Shown piece after piece: positions 1 to 11,700 of a DNA stretch of 64,000 bases (its first letter is position 1; every line of letters begins with the position of its first letter). The DNA is from Spirodela intermedia (lineage: Eukaryota > Streptophyta > Magnoliopsida > Alismatales > Araceae), in assembly GCA_902729315.2 (NCBI GenBank), contig LR746279.1, positions 3,752,001 to 3,816,000 on the forward strand, read 5' to 3'. A program made the position numbers and the translations under genes. A model generated the notes under the pieces. That model did not search any database, was not told where the DNA came from, and worked only from the letters and a program-made list of their open reading frames with translations.

Positions 1-1265
1 TTCAATCAACATTATAGTAGAACAAAAAAGAGAGAAAATCAGAAGAGCCTCTATGCCCACATCCATCCCCAAGGAGTCCAAGCCAAAAGTCTTTATCTTC
101 ATGCATCTAAAATAAAATAAGATGTATTGTTGTTCAAGCCTTCAATGTCTCATCCACACAAGTTTCTATAATGAGATATTAGAGGAATAATATCTCTAGA
201 AGTCTAGAACATCAACACTTGGAATACTTTTATATTTTAGGAGTATATTTAATTCTTAAGATAACCTAGAACCGTATATCTACAAAAGAGTTGCAAAATG
301 AAATCTTATGAGGAATCTTCATGTCTCTCTCCTCAGCTTGATTCATCCATTGTTGACTCAACCAATGGTCGACATATTTGAATCTTTTACAGCAAGTTTT
401 AATTTCTTTATTTTTGACTCTACAATGGTGATATAACTTATCAAATTGACTTACTTGGGTCAACTCATTCACAGCTTGAGTTAATATTTCTTTAGAAAAT
501 ATTTTCTTGTTTGTTCTAATTTCATTTTTCTTCTTTTTAATAACTTCCTTTGTGATTCTTTTTAATATTTCATTCTTGAAAAGTATAATCAAATAACAAA
601 TAATAATGTTTCTTCTAGGGATCACATTATATAAATGTAATTATAAAAATCTAAATGTTTTCCTCATTCTTTTAAGTCATCACAAAAATATTAGGGATCA
701 CATTTATGCATTTTCATGCTCATGGAAAGGCCTAAACTACAATTGATTTCATCATCAAAACTATGTAAATCATTACTAAAGACACCACCTATGCATTTAA
801 CTAATTGTGTAGAATTAGTCAACTGAATGACTATATATGTTACGTCAAACTCAATTAATTATTCAAGAATAAATTATGACTCACTTTAGTTTAATCTGTT
901 ATTTGAATCAACCAACTGAACTATTGATGTATTATCATTAGTAACTCCGCTCTTGGTTGATGCCTACTAATTGTAAATTGAATGACTATATATGCTACAC
1001 CAAATTAAAGTAATTATCTAGGAACAAATTTTGACTCACCTTAATATACTTATATAAATTGACCACCTTAGTAAACATAAATTAAATGACTCACCTCTTG
1101 GTTGATGACTTTGATTCCAAATCCAAGGAGATGATGATTTACTTGTGTCTGCAAGGACTCATTTTTCAGAGTCCAATTGACCTGACCGGACCGATCCTCA
1201 CAGACCCTGAGGAGCCCGCTTCCCCTCCGGCGGTGCTCCGGCGTCGCCGCCGGCCTCGCTGCCCG
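1..1265. other. AT-rich intergenic region with diverged tandem repeat
   Basis: No convincing gene is visible. The small open frames here are AT-rich and match no family I know. Around 820-890 and 975-1045 the sequence repeats imperfectly: both blocks contain GAATGACTATATATG, then a related ACAAATTNTGACTCAC-like string. A shorter related block with GACTCACC and CTCTTGGTTGATG lies near 1087-1107, and its CTCTTGGTTGATG part is also at 950-962. This looks like an old tandem duplication of about 155 bp upstream of the splicing-factor gene. Confidence 0.5.
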
Positions 1266-1267
1266 TC

Positions 1268-1275
1268 TATAAATA
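1268..1275 (+). promoter_or_regulatory. TATA box of the YJU2-like gene
   Basis: TATAAATA lies about 115 bp upstream of the ATG. It is followed by a leader containing the AGGGTTT telo-box motif near 1342, a common element in 5' leaders of plant housekeeping genes. Confidence 0.6.
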
Positions 1276-1389
1276 AGTGGGCTGCGGCTGCTGACGAAGA
1301 TCGAGAGAAAGGAGAAGGGAGGGGTTCTCGCTAGCGGGAATTAGGGTTTTGCATTTGCCGAGGGTAGAGGGTAGGAGGAAGAGGAAGCC

Positions 1390-4300
1390 ATGGGTGAACG
1401 GAAGGTGCTGAATAAGTATTACCCTCCCGACTTCGATCCGGCGAAGATCCCCCGGAGGAGGCAGCCCAAGAACCAGCAGATCAAGGTCCGCATGATGTTG
1501 CCGATGAGCATCCGGTGCAACACCTGCGGGACTTACATCTACAAGGGGACCAAGTTCAATTCACGCAAGGAGGACGCCGTCGGCGAAGTAAGATTGATGG
1601 CTTCCCTGTTTATTGTTTAATATATTCTGGGCATTTTCTTCACGGAATTTATGTTTTCTTGGCGACAACCGCTCTACCTGGTATGAACCTGCTCTCTAGA
1701 ATGGAGATATGAACATCCTTGGGCAAACCAGAGGGTGAAACTTCTGCTATCCCCATCTGCCCACTTTGTTATTTAGCATTTAGAGTCGAATGGGAGCGCT
1801 GCGATACTCAGATTATGTGCACTTCAGATTTTGTAAAGTCTCAGGTAGCTCTACAAAATTTAGGCTATGTTTGGTGGAGTGTTTATAAAATATTTCTAGT
1901 CATGATCGCTCAAACGTGCGTGTTAGGCGATATCAGGTCTGCCACCAGATAGCTTTTAGTGAAGGAATTGTGCGAACGGATAAATCCATTGAATACCTCT
2001 CCCCATAATACAATCTTTTCCTGGAGTTGCTTCCGTGCCCTGAGAGTTCTTATCGTTCTTTCGATTCTCTGAACTGAGGAATCAGATTTTTCATCTCCTA
2101 TCCGATTTCTAGCTGTCATCCGTCGCTTGTTATTTTTCCTGTTTCTTTCGATTAGAGATGCACAGCCATTTTACTTATCCGGAATAATATTTCGTCCTTC
2201 CCATTTTTTTGTTCAATCTTTTACTTGATTTCTTATACAAAAAGTGTCATCCTATGTAGTAATGAATGCATGGCACACCTGGGAAAGTATTGGTCCTAAT
2301 CTCATACCAAATCGTGTTGCATAATTAGAACATGCATAGCGGCAGGTTGTGTTTCATTATGGTTAGGCTAACAGATGATCATTTCAATGCATCGTTGTTT
2401 TGCAGACATATTTGGGAATTCAAGTATTCAGGTTCTACTTCAAATGCACCAGATGTTCAGCTGAACTCACATTTAAGACGGATCCCCAAAATAATGATTA
2501 CATTGTTGAGTCCGGCGCCTCCCGTAACTTTGAACCTTGGCGGGAAGAAGATGAGGTGTGCCCTTCTGATTCCCTGGAAGGCTGGTTTGTCTTGTTGGGC
2601 TGTCTGTAACGATTCACCGAAGGGTGCTTCGGTATTTTATTAATTTTCAGTTTTATTTGCCTTTGACTAACCGATATTTTCTCATGCCCTCCCCCCCCCT
2701 CTGTCAGAAAGTTGACAAAGAGAAGAGAAAAAGAGAAGCTGAGGAAATGGGTGATGCTATGAAGTCTCTAGAGAACAGAGCAGTGGATTCCAAAATGGAC
2801 ATGGACATACTTGCTGCTCTAGAAGAAATGAAGTCCATGAAGGTAGAAGCCGTACTTGGTTATTATTCAGAGTTTCCAGTGGACACAATGTTTAATATTA
2901 TATATGTTAGAAGTGATTAGGCCCAGTGGGGATTATCAGCATAGAAAATGAAGCCTTCTGGTTATTGATGAAAATATTTTCTTTTGTTTTCTTGTCCTTT
3001 TGCTTCTCCAGTCGAGGCATGCAACGGTGAGCTCAGATCTCATGCTCGAGGCCTTGAAACGCTCAGCAGAGAAAGAGGTACGCCTTTATTTCACTTGTTA
3101 AATTGGACTCACATATTTTCCTTGCACCATTACTGATCCTTGTCCATAGAATTTCATCCTCGTTGTGGCTTCCTGGTTGTAGGCTTGTAGTGAATTGACT
3201 AGGAGGAAATGATGTGCAGCTGAAGGACATTTGTTGTAGAATTAGACTAACAATATCAATCGTTGGAACCTACATTACTTTTATGTAAAATTTTCAGAGG
3301 TCACTGTTATCTTTTCAGCTTCTACCCACTTGGCCCAGTTCAAATTTCCAGTACACGTATGGGTCTCATAATGTCAGCCGTTCTGTTGTGAAGTCATTTC
3401 ATACCTTGTTGTTTGAACCAGAAAGGTTTCAGTGAAAGACGTTTCATTCCTGAGCTAAGAACTTTGGTTTCCCTGGACAAGCCCTGTCTTTGGGGGATAT
3501 GAATCTCTGCAGTTTCCTGGGAGATCGTGTAGAAATATAGATCAATCACTGTTCTCACACTATGGAGTTCATTTGTCTAGGCCGTACCAACCTAGGAGTT
3601 GTTGCTGAAATCTTATTGGTAGAATTGGTTTCTTCAATTTGGTTAACCTTAGATGCAACACCTCTTCTTATATTTTCTGTGTAAGTTTGTATCACTTGAC
3701 AGAGTAAGAATGAAGGCAATTCACAATGCTCTTTACTTGTGACAAAAATCCCAATAATTATGGTTTGTAAAGCGTTTTCCCTTATTTCTCCTTCTTCTTT
3801 TTTTATTACCTAATTGATTGTTTGCGTGTTATTGTCCGTGACAGGAACGGGAAATAGAGGAGGAGGATGAAGAGCTTATAAGGAAATATTATCATGTAAG
3901 GTTTTTTCATGCACGCCATATTTCTTTCTTATACTTGCTATATATCTATTAAGCTCTGATTGGTGACCGTTTAGAAATTATATAGGACCGAGACTTGGAG
4001 GATACGGTTCGTCGGATCGATGATGATGGTGTGGATCTAAATGAGGATATATATGAGGTAACCTCTTCTTATTCATTTAAAGACGCGTTTGAACAGATCG
4101 ACTTCACAGTTTCTTTCTTAGACTGACATGAATTTTATTGTTCGTTCTTAAGAGTGTAATATATTGCTTTGAAACCTAGTTTTTATAACTAGCTTTTATA
4201 ATATCAAAGTGGCCATTTGCACCATGCATGAAGTTGACTGCAGAGATGAGATGGTTGAATGAAACGGTGGATAAAGGTGATGCCTAATGATAGACCATCA

Positions 4301-5621
4301 CTCTGGTCACTTTAATTACCCTTGCAACCGAGATTGAATTATATATGATTTTCTCAGTTAAATTCTGTGAAACTTTTTTATGGAAGGATAGGATTTTTCC
4401 CTTTGAAGAAACTGAATGTTTATATGCCTCAATTTTTAAAATATTTACATTCTTTGAGTGGTGGGGAGGACGGAACTTTGTCACAAATAGTAAATTTGTT
4501 GGAATCTAATGATTAAAGCCTAGTTTGTGATTGGTCATCTGTCTGTCTGGTACTATCAATACGCAGATAAATCTACTCTGCAACTGAAAATCAGAAGAAA
4601 ACACCATCATTTATTCTAGTGGGTGGAGGTTAGTTTTCTAGGAGTGGTTTTATAATCTATAATCTTTTTGAACTGGAATGATCTATATTCTGTATTTTAT
4701 TTTTTTGCTCATTTTCAGTTCTAGTACTCTGAATAAGTATCAAAGTTGCCCCCATCTGTGGTCTCAGAAATTAGACAAGATTACGGCTTAACCTATAAAA
4801 TACTTCTCTGAATGAAGAACGAGGATCCATGGTGGTTAGGAAATCGTCTGTGATTTAGACTGACTGCTCTTCACATCTCAGGGCAATATCTTCATTTGAA
4901 TCATCTTACGTGTGATGTGGAGTATTCATGCAACGTAAAATCTAGCACGAAGTGGGTTTGTGGCTACATCAAAATTATGGTGCCCACCCAAATCACTTGC
5001 CTATGATTTTCACCCACTTGCTTTTCATTGGGTTCTGTCAGAGTTAAATCAGTTCATCTGGGATTGGTTGGTTATGTGTAGACATGGGATGCGATGGCAC
5101 CTTCATATCAACATAGAGGAGCTCTTCATTTTGAACAATTACACTGAACTTGACATCTTCAGCTGTTTTCAGCATTATTTGGTATAAACCAGGCGGTGTT
5201 TTTGAATGCATTGCCCTGGTGGCCGGGTGCCCCAAGCATCCAAGGGAGCTCAAATTTGTATGGCATCCCTGCTATCTAGTCTGATTGTGAATGCAATTAG
5301 AATGTGGATAGAGTAACATTGCCGTGTTCATGGAATGGGTTTTTGTTGGGGTCTGTGCTTGGTGTTCAACCATGCAGCCTGTGTATGTATAGTTCAGCCT
5401 ACTGATCATGGCTCTGTGTTATTCGAGCAGGGTGACAAGAACATTCAGAAGGATGTGACTGAGGTGATTGGGAATCCAACAGACGTTTTGACAAAAGCCG
5501 GCGCTTCCAGAAATCCCAGACGTGATGGTAAGTTGATGACTTTGCTGCTTCTCCAAGTATTGATTTAGGTCTTTGGTCTTCTGATGCATGGTTTTTTGTC
5601 CAAGATTTTCATTTTATTTTG

Positions 5622-5688
<67 letters not shown>

Positions 5689-5829
5689 CTAGCCTCCCTT
5701 CTTGTTCCTGTTCCAGTTGTTTTTTGTCCAAGATTTTCATTTTACTTTGCTTCTCTCGCCCTCTCTCTCCAGCCTCCCTTCTTGTTCCTGTTCCAGTTGT
5801 TTTTTGTCCAAGATTTTCATTTTATTTTG

Positions 5830-5869
<40 letters not shown>

Positions 5870-6298
5870 GCCTCCCTACTTGTTCCTGCTCCAGTTGTTT
5901 TTCTGTCCAAGATTTTATTTTTATTAAGCTGTAGTGTAGTCAATTAATGCTGACCATTCATTCACATGCCTGTGGGCCAGCGACGTTCATCAGCCAGAGC
6001 TAATCGTTTGTCTCCATGTCGTCAGATTTCTCCCATGTTTCTTGACACTCCCCCATGAATTCTCTCTGCAGAAACTTTGGGAAGCTCTGGAGCACCAAAG
6101 CCAAAGACACTACAGCTGTCGTCCGTCATGGTGACCGTCGCCAAGAAGCCCCGCCCGGCCCACGACGCCGGCGAGCCGCCGCCGCCGCCGCCCAGTGGGG
6201 TTTCCTCCAATGGAGGAGCGGCGCCCAAGAAGAACCCCCCCGAAGCAAGCACAGTGCTCTCATCTCTGTGCCAGAATTATGAGAGCGATGAAGATTGA
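1390..6298 (+). CDS. YJU2: Splicing factor YJU2 / CCDC94 (CWC16 family)
   Basis: Predicted nuclear spliceosome component; YJU2 family proteins act with the NineTeen complex/Prp2 step before the first transesterification. Coding exons: 1390-1587, 2406-2555, 2708-2842, 3012-3077, 3845-3895, 3986-4057, 5431-5527, 6072-6298, giving 331 aa, close to the family size. The N-terminus has the hallmark [17 protein letters not shown] and the paired [11 protein letters not shown] and FKCTRC motifs that supply four zinc-binding cysteines. Exon 3 onward is Lys/Glu-rich and probably helical. The C-terminus is low-complexity with a proline run (about residue 286) and ends YESDED. All introns are GT-AG. The last two introns are long, and the one before the final exon is full of CT repeats. 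It converges on the hybrid proline-rich gene about 0.5 kb downstream. The identity is based on recognising the conserved N-terminus. Confidence 0.9.
5584..5930 (+). repeat. Tandem repeat with CT microsatellites in YJU2 intron 7
   Basis: A unit containing TTTGTCCAAGATTTTCATTT, TTTGCTTCTCTC, a CT run and then CCTCCCTTCTTGTTCCTG followed by TTCCAGTTG recurs four times (from about 5590, 5726, 5806 and a truncated copy at 5900). The CT run varies greatly in length, longest about 5625-5685. The last copy is the most diverged. Confidence 0.85.
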
Positions 6299-6671
6299 CA
6301 CAACTCTGATTGCCAGCCTCCCTCTGATCCTTTCCTCGGCAAGCTCAGCTGCCTTCCCCGTCTGCCGCCATATTAAAATGATCTACAAAAAATCTTTCAT
6401 AGTAAGATGGCCTGTTCCTTCCATATCTTACTATATCTATGGAGAAACCTTGTACGCCACTACTTGGGAATTCCATGGAAAACCTCCTCGGACGTCTGTC
6501 ATGGCCGCCATCCTATCTTCGTCTTCCCCTTCCTTCTTCCCCCACAAAACCCATAGCCTGGTTTCTTCTGCCGTTGAGTGCGGCCATTGAATCAGAACAT
6601 TGAAGGCGTCACAGTGTCGCATTACACGAGAAAAGATTCGGTCCATAGAGAGAGAAAGAGACCCGGTACGG

Positions 6672-6850
6672 AGGTACAACCAGAGAGATAAGGGAAGTAG
6701 AGAGAGCCGAAGGAGAAGAATGGTGGCACATGCGCACAGTTTCAGACGCACTTGAAGCCGACGGGGGGAGTGAGAGGGGGAGAGGGGGGTACAACCAGAG
6801 AAGAATGGTGGTGCACGCACGGTTTCAGAGGCACTTGAAGCCCGCGGGGA
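6672..6850. repeat. Short tandem duplication of the 3' end of the hybrid proline-rich gene
   Basis: The end of the gene (6825-6850, with the antisense of the C-terminal GFKCL codons and stop) and adjoining 3' sequence from about 6788 recur at about 6672-6767. Shared strings are GGTACAACCAGAGA, GAATGGTGG and GCACTTGAAGCC. The outer copy lies downstream of the gene's stop codon on the minus strand, so it is a non-coding duplicate. Confidence 0.7.
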
Positions 6851-7247
6851 CCTTCGTCTTGCAGGCGCTTACCACCGCGCTGACGGCGACCGTCCACTCG
6901 GTGACGATCCCGAGGACGCTCTCCTTAGCGACGGTGCAGAGGCATGCCGCCACCTCCGCTCCGGCGAGCCCGCCGAGCACGGCGCAGCACGCGCCCTTGC
7001 TCGCCGGCGTCCCCACGACGACACCGCCGACACCGAGCAGGCCCGCGCAGGCGCCGAGCTTGACGGCGTCGCGGGGGCAGAAGGGGTTCGCGGGCGGGAA
7101 CTTGGTGGGCGGCCTCGCCGGAAATCCCTTCCTCGACGGCCACGGCGTCGGCTCCTTGGGGGGGATGATGCCCCCACTGTAGCCGCCGGAGACGAAGGAG
7201 GAGTAGACGAGAAGAAGGAAGGAAACACAGAGAACTGCGGTAGCCAT
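6825..7247 (-). CDS. Hybrid proline-rich protein / 8-cysteine lipid-transfer-like (pEARLI1-type)
   Basis: A 140-aa secreted cell-wall protein, single exon, starting at the first ATG. Residues 1-21 form a signal peptide (hydrophobic core LCVSFLLLVYSSFVSG). A short Pro-rich linker follows (IIPPKEPTPWPSRKG). The C-terminal 85 residues carry the eight-cysteine motif: C..C...CC...CLC...C...C, with the diagnostic CPRDAVKLGAC and CACLCT-like spacing. Known members (pEARLI1, EXTENSIN-like HyPRPs) sit in the wall/plasma-membrane interface; their ligand is mostly unknown. The C-terminus ends GFKCL, as is usual for the family. It converges with the YJU2-like gene. Confidence 0.88.
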   Translation of the reverse strand: MATAVLCVSFLLLVYSSFVSGGYSGGIIPPKEPTPWPSRKGFPARPPTKFPPANPFCPRDAVKLGACAGLLGVGGVVVGTPASKGACCAVLGGLAGAEVAACLCTVAKESVLGIVTEWTVAVSAVVSACKTKVPAGFKCL

Positions 7248-7276
7248 GGTGACGGCTGAGAGAGCGAGAGATAGAG

Positions 7277-7311
<35 letters not shown>

Positions 7312-7344
7312 TAGCTGCGAGATGAGAGATAGAAGTTGGCTGCG

Positions 7345-7352
7345 TTTTTATA
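7345..7352 (-). promoter_or_regulatory. TATA box of the hybrid proline-rich gene
   Basis: Reads TATAAAAA on the minus strand, about 100 bp upstream of the ATG. A GA/CT-rich leader lies between it and the start. Confidence 0.6.
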
Positions 7353-7913
7353 CAGGCAAAAAGACTGGAAGGATTCTTCATACTTAAAAGGAAAGTAAAA
7401 CCCATTACATTACCGCAAACACCAAAAGCCCTGACTCTCTTCTACCCTGATTTCCACAACCTCAATCAACGCCAGACGATGAACAGCTTCATGGGAAATA
7501 ATAATAACTAAATAATTAAATAAAAACTAATGTCTGATAATAAGAGTCTTAAAAGATTTATTTATCAATGAGGAAGATGAGTTTGGAAGTAGCTAACCAC
7601 CGACTCCAACATGGGCAACCAAACCCTTCCTAAATCTCTATACAGAAAAACAGTGAGATTTAATCAATATGTGATACTTGTCTAGAGAGAGATTCTCGTC
7701 GAAGGGATGCAAGCTTCTCATAATCGAAGAGAGCTTTACTGGCTGCTGGTAAAAACGCCGACAATGGGCGGAGGGGGGGAAGGTAGATCGAGAGGGGGAG
7801 ATGATGCCAGGCGGGCGTAGGCCAGGAGGTGAAGAACGAGGTGAGGGAGGCCTGCAGATCGTCCTTGTCTCCTTCCCATGCAGCTCTCTGCATGTGTGAA
7901 AGGACATGTAGAG

Positions 7914-7958
<45 letters not shown>

Positions 7959-8659
7959 GTAAGAGATCTGATCTATGGAGGGGGGAGATGCGGGAAAGAG
8001 CGAATCAACCGGGGGGCCCGCTTCTACTTTCTCTCTAGATCCGAAGGACGAGTACCCACCCAAGTGACCGTCGCTGAAAAGGTCCCGTATGAGGGAGTGG
8101 GACGCACTCTGTCTTGCAGGAAAGTGATGGGGCAGCCGGACCCACCTATACCTTTACTTTCTCTCTCTAGACAGAAGGGCCAGTACCCAAGTCACAGAGG
8201 GATATAAAGAGCCGAGCACAAAGGACCTTCCTTTTTCCTTCTCTCTCTCTCTCTCTTCATTCCCCATGAGAATTACCCTCCAAACTCCTCACTCGTCTGT
8301 CCAGCAGTGACATAACAGCGCCCTACAGGCTGTCGCCGGGGGGTGGGGGGTTTCCCGGAGGTACGGACCAGAAGAAGAAGAAGAGGAAGAAAAGGGGGAA
8401 AAACAGCAATGTTAGCAGCGTTGTGGGCCTCTCCGCTCTACAGCGGCTCGCAAAAGCCATCACCATCTCAAGTGCCTGCAGAATGTGGGGGAGAAGGAGA
8501 TGCTCACATCACACAGTGCAGTAAAAACCCACATCAAAAATCATACTGCATCGGCACAGATCTAGAGAGAGAGATTCTCGATATGGGTTTTGCCAAGGGG
8601 GGAACCCAGATTGAGCAAGAGGGCATTGCAAGGGGAATCAATGGGCTAGACGAGGAGAG
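7353..8659. other. Intergenic region between HyPRP promoter and FCA 3' end
   Basis: No gene was recognised. It contains a CT microsatellite at about 7919-7957. There is also a loose duplication: CTTTCTCTCTAGATCCGAAGG near 8028 and CTTTCTCTCTAGACAGAAGG near 8156, each followed by related AGTACCCA strings. A TATAAAGAG string at about 8202 on the plus strand would point toward the FCA 3' end, but no coding region follows it. The FCA 3' untranslated region must lie in the right part of this stretch. Confidence 0.5.
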
Positions 8660-8736
8660 TCACAGACCTGCTGGTTTGTTCTTCCATATCCATTCCTGAG
8701 CGGCCTGAAGTCCCTGCAAGTTATATGTAAACAAAT

Positions 8737-8796
<60 letters not shown>

Positions 8797-11700
8797 TCAC
8801 GCTTCAACAGCAAAATAAAGTGGGAGTGAGATAAAAATACAAAAAAAGAGGAGGGAGAGAGAGAGTTTGTCACGCCTCGACAGCAAAATAAAGTGGGAGT
8901 GAGATTATAAAAAAAAAAAGAAGAGAGAGAGAGGTCCATGTGGAAATAAATAAATACCTGCTGAATACGAGCAGGATCAATGGCCCCACGGGCCTGCGCA
9001 TGGCCATAACCCAGATCCTATAAGGAGCATAACTAATAAATTAAACACATCCAAATGTTCTCGTGATGTAAATCCCACAAAGAACCAAAACAAAAGAAAA
9101 GAAACTCGCACTTCACAACCGTTCTAGAAACAAGAAAATAAAACTCGTCTTTTGATTACCTGAGTAATTTGATTGCTAAGAGCTCCAGGAGCCTGATACT
9201 GTTGCTGAAATTTATAAAAATAAAATAAAAAACACAGACACCACGTGAATCAAAGAACAGAGTTTGAAACCTTGCTATTAGGAAGTTCATGAAAACTGAC
9301 CACCAGAGCAGGTTGCAGCTGCTGCGTCGGTGCCTGCTGCCTGATCTGCATCTGACCTTGCGCCTGCTGGAGTTGAGCCATATGTTGCTGAGTTGACTGA
9401 ACCTGAGGCGGCAACTGCGGCTGGGTCTGTGTCTGAAGCTGAGAAACAGCCGATTTCTGCAGCGACTGTAACTTCTGCTGCTGTTGTTGTTCAAAGAGGG
9501 ACAGCTCTTCGGGTTTCTCCCACTGAGGAAGACCCATTGTGTGGGTCACTTGCAAAGTTAGATTGATGAAAAGACACAAAAAAAGGGAAAAAAAAGTCGA
9601 AGACAGATGGGAAAAACCCCACCTTGCTTTCCTTTGTCATACTGTTATAATAGTACTTGTAGCCTTCGGGAGAGGTGTGCTCGGTCCAGTTACAGGTGGG
9701 GGGTCCTGCTGTCATGGCGGATGATACCGGCATGGAAGGAGTCGCACCCACAACTGAAGAACCAACTGCTGCAGTCGTTACAGCTGCAGGGCCACTGGAG
9801 ACCGGATGCTGCACACCTCCACTCCAGGGAGACTGCGACGTTGAGATTTAGGTACAGGACCAGTGGCAAAAGCTATAGAACATGCAAATCTATCGAGAGA
9901 GAGAGAGAGAGAGATTTAGGTAGCTCAGCACCTGCTGCTTAGTAGCTTGGGAGCCCTGATGCTGACTCAGGGATGGCTGCATCTGCTGCAACTGCTGCTG
10001 GAGCTGGGAAAATGCCTGCTGGGTAGACTGAAATGTGGACTGCAGGCTCTGTGTCTGCTGCTGCAGCATCATTTGAGTCGGAGACTGCTGGACAGGTTGC
10101 TGAAGCAGCTGGGGAGGGATGTTGGGGGCAGTCAACTGCTGTTGACCGGTAGTTGACATGCCCAAAGGCGGCTGCTGCTGCTGCTGCTGCATCAATGCCT
10201 GCGAAGCCGGCAACTGGCCACCAATCCCAACTAATTGTTGACCAGGCAGAGCAGCCTGGGGAAACGAGCCCAGACCGCCAGACAGAGGGATCTGCATTTG
10301 GCCAAGCTGCTGGTGCATTGGTGCCTGCAAAGGCTGCCCCTGTGAATAAGGCACTGAAGATTGCGGCGGGGGGTGCATCTGCAAGGACTGTTGCAAGTGC
10401 TTCGGGGACATGAGCGGCTTCTGCAATGGCAGTACCTGCTGACCCATAAGTGGCACTTGGGCGATAGATGGACTAAAGCCCTGGATGAAACACACACACA
10501 CACACACACACAGAGGATGTGAGAATCAGAAGATCAAATTAAAAAAAAACTGAAACGTACTTAAAACCAACCTCCAAGAGCCTACTTATCAGAGTTACTT
10601 AATTTTAGTACTTCTGAGATACTCAAATTGAAGATATGAAACCTCAAATTTCTTACTTAGTTTCAATTTTATCAAATGCACCCTTCCAGTTTAACATGTC
10701 TCCTGTTCACTCGCCCAGATTCCCATGATATCATGATTCAGAATTCAGAATTCTAACCCGATGAGGAGAATTTTAAATTAATTTAGAGAAAATATAATTG
10801 AAGATCCTAGCAAGCGCACCGAAAAAAAGGATCACAACAATGACCACTAGGTTTGCATGAATATGCGTTGTGAGAATAAATCTTTCTTATATTTTAGGTT
10901 TAACGATTCAATGGTGTCAGTTTGAGTATATGGCAGCAAAACCCAGGGAAATTCAAAAGAATCGACTAATACCAGAAATGGCAAAATCAACATATGCTCT
11001 CAAGTTTCATCAATAGAGCAGGACGCATCATCATTTTGCCCCCATAGCATTGCTCTGGCCTCCCAAAGATCAACAACGTGTTGACATTTTGAGACTAGAA
11101 ACTCGATTCCTCTAGGATACCAGTCAACAAAATCCTCTAGGAAGCACAATATTACAGACACTCCTTCAGTAGGTCAACGAATCTGAGCTGCCTCACAAAG
11201 TCAGTAATTGATTAAGGGGCAAAAGTAACCATACCCCAACAGTACTTGGTTCATTTCCAACAGCTTGCAATCACATGCTTACACGGTGCAAAGAAGATGA
11301 CTTAAATCTATGCGCAATCACATTCTGAATGGATAAAATTAGTAATAGCACTAAATATTCACTATTATTAAAAGAAGTTAAAAATTCACATGGAGAAAAT
11401 CGAGGCAACTACAGACACAACAAGGTTGTCAATCACAGTTGCAGAAAAGAAATTAAATCCTAGCGTTGTACTGAAGTGAAAACAACAAGCACCTGTTGTG
11501 GCATAGATGACGATGTCAGCACAACCCCTGGAATGGAACCATTCGTTGGACCGCCAAGAGGACCCAAGGAACCAGGCTATGAATTTCGCAAGATTTGTAG
11601 TCAGGAAATTATCCAACTGGTGTCGTGTTCTCATTAAGGACGTAAAAAAAAGCAACAGATACTCACTAACGAGGAAGGAGTTGGGACACCAATTTTGGAA

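Noticed and set aside
5584-5947. Ser/Leu repeat open frames in the CT-rich region
   Set aside because: Produced by the CT microsatellites in an intron; no coding evidence.
8200-8320. Possible antisense promoter (TATAAAG) toward FCA 3' end
   Set aside because: A single TATA-like string with only a 14-codon open frame; no further support.
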